Origin: Rhizobiales bacterium UBA3584
GTDB lineage: Bacteria > Pseudomonadota > Alphaproteobacteria > Rhizobiales > Devosiaceae
Assembly (NCBI GenBank): GCA_002375765.1
Contig: DFMV01000022.1
Coordinates: forward strand, 1-40,967
DNA length: 40,967 nucleotides
Direction of reading: 5' to 3'
A model generated the notes under the pieces. That model ran no database searches and was not told where the DNA came from. It saw only the letters and a list, made by a program, of their open reading frames with translations. Each line of letters opens with the position of its first letter. The stretch's first letter is position 1. A program made the translations under genes and the position numbers. Positions 39,396 through 40,967 of the stretch are shown in pieces.

Positions 39396-40495
39396 CCGAA
39401 TACATCGAGGACAAGCACGAGCCGAGCCGGCGCAAAGGGCAGTCGATCGACGACATCCTCATCGCCGATGTGTGCGCGATCTATCTCCGCGATCGGGTTC
39501 CGGAGCAGAAGCGGCCCGAAAAGGCTGCAGCGAGCTTCGTCCAGCTCCTCGAGTGGTGGGGCGAGAAGACCCTTGGCGAGATCAACGGTCGGAGCTGCCG
39601 CGACTATGTCGAATGGCGTTGCAGCCATGCGTGGAAGTCGGCGAAGCCCGACGTGACGGGCAAGCCGCCGAGGATGGTGACGCCGGCCGGTGCACGCCGT
39701 GAGCTCGAGGATCTTCGGGCAGCGGTCAATTATCATCAAGCCGAAGGATACCACCGCGAAATCGTGCGAGTGACCCTGCCGCCGAAGGGTAAGCCGCGGC
39801 ATCGGTACCTGCGTCGCAGCGAGCTGGCCAGGATGGTGTGGGTTGCGTGGCGCCGGCGCGAGGACGCCAAGGTCGTGCAGGGGCCGCGCAAAGGATCGCC
39901 GACGAAATCCTCGCGGCGACCGTCGAGGCACATCGCCCGATTTCTACTCGTCGGTGCATACACCGGCACCCGAGCGGCCGCGATCGGATCGGCGGCATTC
40001 GAGCCGACGCCCGGGCATGGGTGGGTCGACTTGAAGAGCGGACTCTTCTATCGCGCCGAGGAGGGAGCTAGGGAGACCAACAAGAGGCAGCCGACGATCC
40101 TGTTGCCGCGCCGGTTGCTCATGCACTTGCGGCGCTGGAAGCGCGCGAATCCGAAGCAGCGGTTCGTGGTGGAGTGGAACGGGAAACCCGTGCGCGAGGT
40201 CAACAACGGGTTCGCGAAGGTCGCCGCGCTCGCCGGCCTCGGGCCGGAGGTGATCCCGCACACGCTGCGTCACACGTGCGCGACCTGGTTGTCCCAGCGG
40301 GGTGCGTCCATGGCCGACGCCGCCGGTTATCTCGGGATGTCCCAGGAGGTCTTCGAGCGTGTGTATCGGCATCACTCGCCGACGCTGCGGATCGCGGGAT
40401 TCGTGAACCCGCCGATCTGGGAAATCTTTGATCCCAAGTATCGTCCGGCGGAAATTGTGTTAGATGACGGTTGGGTTGAGGAAGAAGCAGCGTAG
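39236..40495 (+). CDS. int: Tyrosine recombinase (integrase)
   Basis: The 419-residue product starts at ATG 39236, needed to include the conserved N-terminal HLYLRPAKYVKGK segment typical of alphaproteobacterial phage integrases. The core-binding region spans about 70-175. The catalytic set is visible: Arg246 (TGTRAAAIG), His342 and Arg345 (HTLRHTC), and nucleophile Tyr377 (VYRHHSP). All needed residues are intact, so it is probably active. It lies about 360 bases from a tRNA gene, the likely or former attachment site. Confidence 0.93.
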   Translation: MVRRPEPPHLYLRPAKYVKGKLRARAVWCIVDGGTEKSTGFGLEQREKAEQALAEYIEDKHEPSRRKGQSIDDILIADVCAIYLRDRVPEQKRPEKAAASFVQLLEWWGEKTLGEINGRSCRDYVEWRCSHAWKSAKPDVTGKPPRMVTPAGARRELEDLRAAVNYHQAEGYHREIVRVTLPPKGKPRHRYLRRSELARMVWVAWRRREDAKVVQGPRKGSPTKSSRRPSRHIARFLLVGAYTGTRAAAIGSAAFEPTPGHGWVDLKSGLFYRAEEGARETNKRQPTILLPRRLLMHLRRWKRANPKQRFVVEWNGKPVREVNNGFAKVAALAGLGPEVIPHTLRHTCATWLSQRGASMADAAGYLGMSQEVFERVYRHHSPTLRIAGFVNPPIWEIFDPKYRPAEIVLDDGWVEEEAA

Positions 40496-40507
40496 GAGGA
40501 GGAGACG

Positions 40508-40744
40508 ATGACCGAGGACGAATACAGACGGGAAATGCAAGCTCTGCAGGGAATGCTGGAAGGCATCAACGACAGCATTGATGTCGTCGCCGGTCGGCTG
40601 CGCAATGGTGCGGTGCTGTCATACCCCGGCGAGTACAAGAATTCCGAGCTATTCGAGATCCACGAGAAGCTCACCGCGAGGGTGGACGCGATCCTCGACA
40701 AGATGCAGGACCTTCACAAAGCGTTCAATCATCCGGCACCGTGA
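40508..40744 (+). CDS. Small helical protein (78 aa)
   Basis: AGGAGGAGGAGA precedes the ATG, the strongest ribosome binding site in this part. The product is helical and charged (QALQGMLEGINDSIDVVAGR, then ELFEIHEKLTARVDAILDKM). No family is recognised. It lies 12 bases after the integrase stop and is in its operon. Confidence 0.75.
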   Translation: MTEDEYRREMQALQGMLEGINDSIDVVAGRLRNGAVLSYPGEYKNSELFEIHEKLTARVDAILDKMQDLHKAFNHPAP

Positions 40745-40803
40745 GAACATCCGTTCTACGTCCCGGCGATGTCCCGAGGATAGACGGGAACAAACGGGCA
40801 TTC

Positions 40804-40818
40804 AGGGCAAATTGCCCT
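40804..40818. repeat. Palindrome AGGGCAA-A-TTGCCCT
   Basis: A perfect 7+1+7 inverted repeat lies between the last element gene and the tRNA gene. There is no T run, so it is a poor terminator. It could be part of the attachment region or a regulator site. Confidence 0.45.
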
Positions 40819-40857
40819 TGCGCCGAGCGGTGCAAAAACGTAGGAAATCCGCCGATA

Positions 40858-40932
40858 GGGCCCATAGCTCAATGGTAGAGCCGACCGCTCATAACGGTCT
40901 GGTTGGGGGTTCGAGTCCCTCCGGGCCCACCA
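40858..40932 (+). tRNA. tRNA with CAU anticodon (Met or Ile2)
   Basis: The 75-base sequence folds as a cloverleaf: acceptor GGGCCCA/CGGGCCC, D stem GCTC/GAGC, anticodon stem GACCG/CGGTC with loop CTCATAA, T stem GGGGG/CCCTC with loop TTCGAGT, and encoded CCA. The body resembles tRNA-Ile2 more than elongator tRNA-Met, but lysidine modification cannot be read from DNA. A7 faces C66, a mismatch at the base of the acceptor stem. Confidence 0.92.
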
Positions 40933-40967
40933 GTAAATCCGGGCGTTTGATGCGACCAAAAAATGTT

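Noticed and set aside
40756..40959. Leftward frame with WARRDSNPQPDRYERSALPL
   Set aside because: It is the antisense of the tRNA gene; this is a well-known false protein seen opposite CAU tRNAs.
1..40967. CRISPR array
   Set aside because: No regularly spaced repeat series was seen anywhere; repeats found are pairs or triples of short palindromes.

Overview
The window looks like GC-rich chromosomal or large-replicon DNA of an alphaproteobacterium, probably a marine or salt-tolerant member of Hyphomicrobiales or Rhodobacterales. That is an inference from the acidic exported proteins, the gene families and the style of the integrase. No ribosomal or housekeeping marker is present to fix the taxonomy. 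The window is a mosaic of four blocks joined by insertion-sequence scars.

Block A (1 to about 7.8 kb) is accessory DNA. A leftward two-gene operon encodes a winged-helix/WYL repressor of the BrxR/CapW type and an unusual fusion of an ankyrin-repeat segment to a sigma-70 factor. It runs off the left edge of the window. Next come a gene-poor kilobase with inverted repeats, a large uncharacterised helix-turn-helix protein, a small protein with a palindromic operator, and a small MarR-like regulator.

Block B (about 8.2 to 26.5 kb) is a periplasmic alcohol-oxidation island. It contains a PQQ dehydrogenase carrying the extra aspartate diagnostic of lanthanide-dependent enzymes, its XoxJ-like partner, a small cytochrome c, and a secreted beta-propeller protein. 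It also holds two paralogous substrate-binding proteins of the PQQ-ABC type, a PQQ-associated YVTN propeller, an Asp-rich secreted protein, and a PedA2/PedB-like ABC exporter pair. A NitT/TauT-type ABC importer and a NosR-like FMN/iron-sulfur membrane protein with an ApbE flavin transferase complete it. The likely logic is alcohol oxidation at PQQ, electrons passing to cytochrome c and possibly to the NosR-like membrane protein, with ABC systems handling a substrate, cofactor or toxic product. PQQ synthesis genes and nosZ are absent from the window.

The island is framed by two remnants of an IS21-family element. The tail of istB with a right end lies at 7.8-8.24 kb, and a left end with the head of istA lies at 26.8-28.08 kb. 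Both are in the same orientation and both are broken on their outer sides. A truncated LysR gene and an IS5-like transposase fragment sit at the inner junctions.

Block D (about 28.1 to 40.9 kb) is a compact mobile element. It carries a plasmid-type Rep initiator, many small overlapping genes, a C5-cytosine methyltransferase whose DNA also holds a second long reading frame, a metallophosphoesterase, an SRAP-domain protein, a thermonuclease-like secreted protein, an excisionase-like protein and a tyrosine integrase. It ends beside a CAU-anticodon tRNA gene. No capsid, tail, terminase or conjugation gene is seen, so it resembles a phage satellite or integrative plasmid more than a whole prophage. 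The best candidates for something new are the ankyrin-sigma/WYL operon, the dual-frame methyltransferase locus, and the combination of NosR/ApbE, an Asp-rich protein and a lanthanide-type dehydrogenase inside an IS21-framed island.
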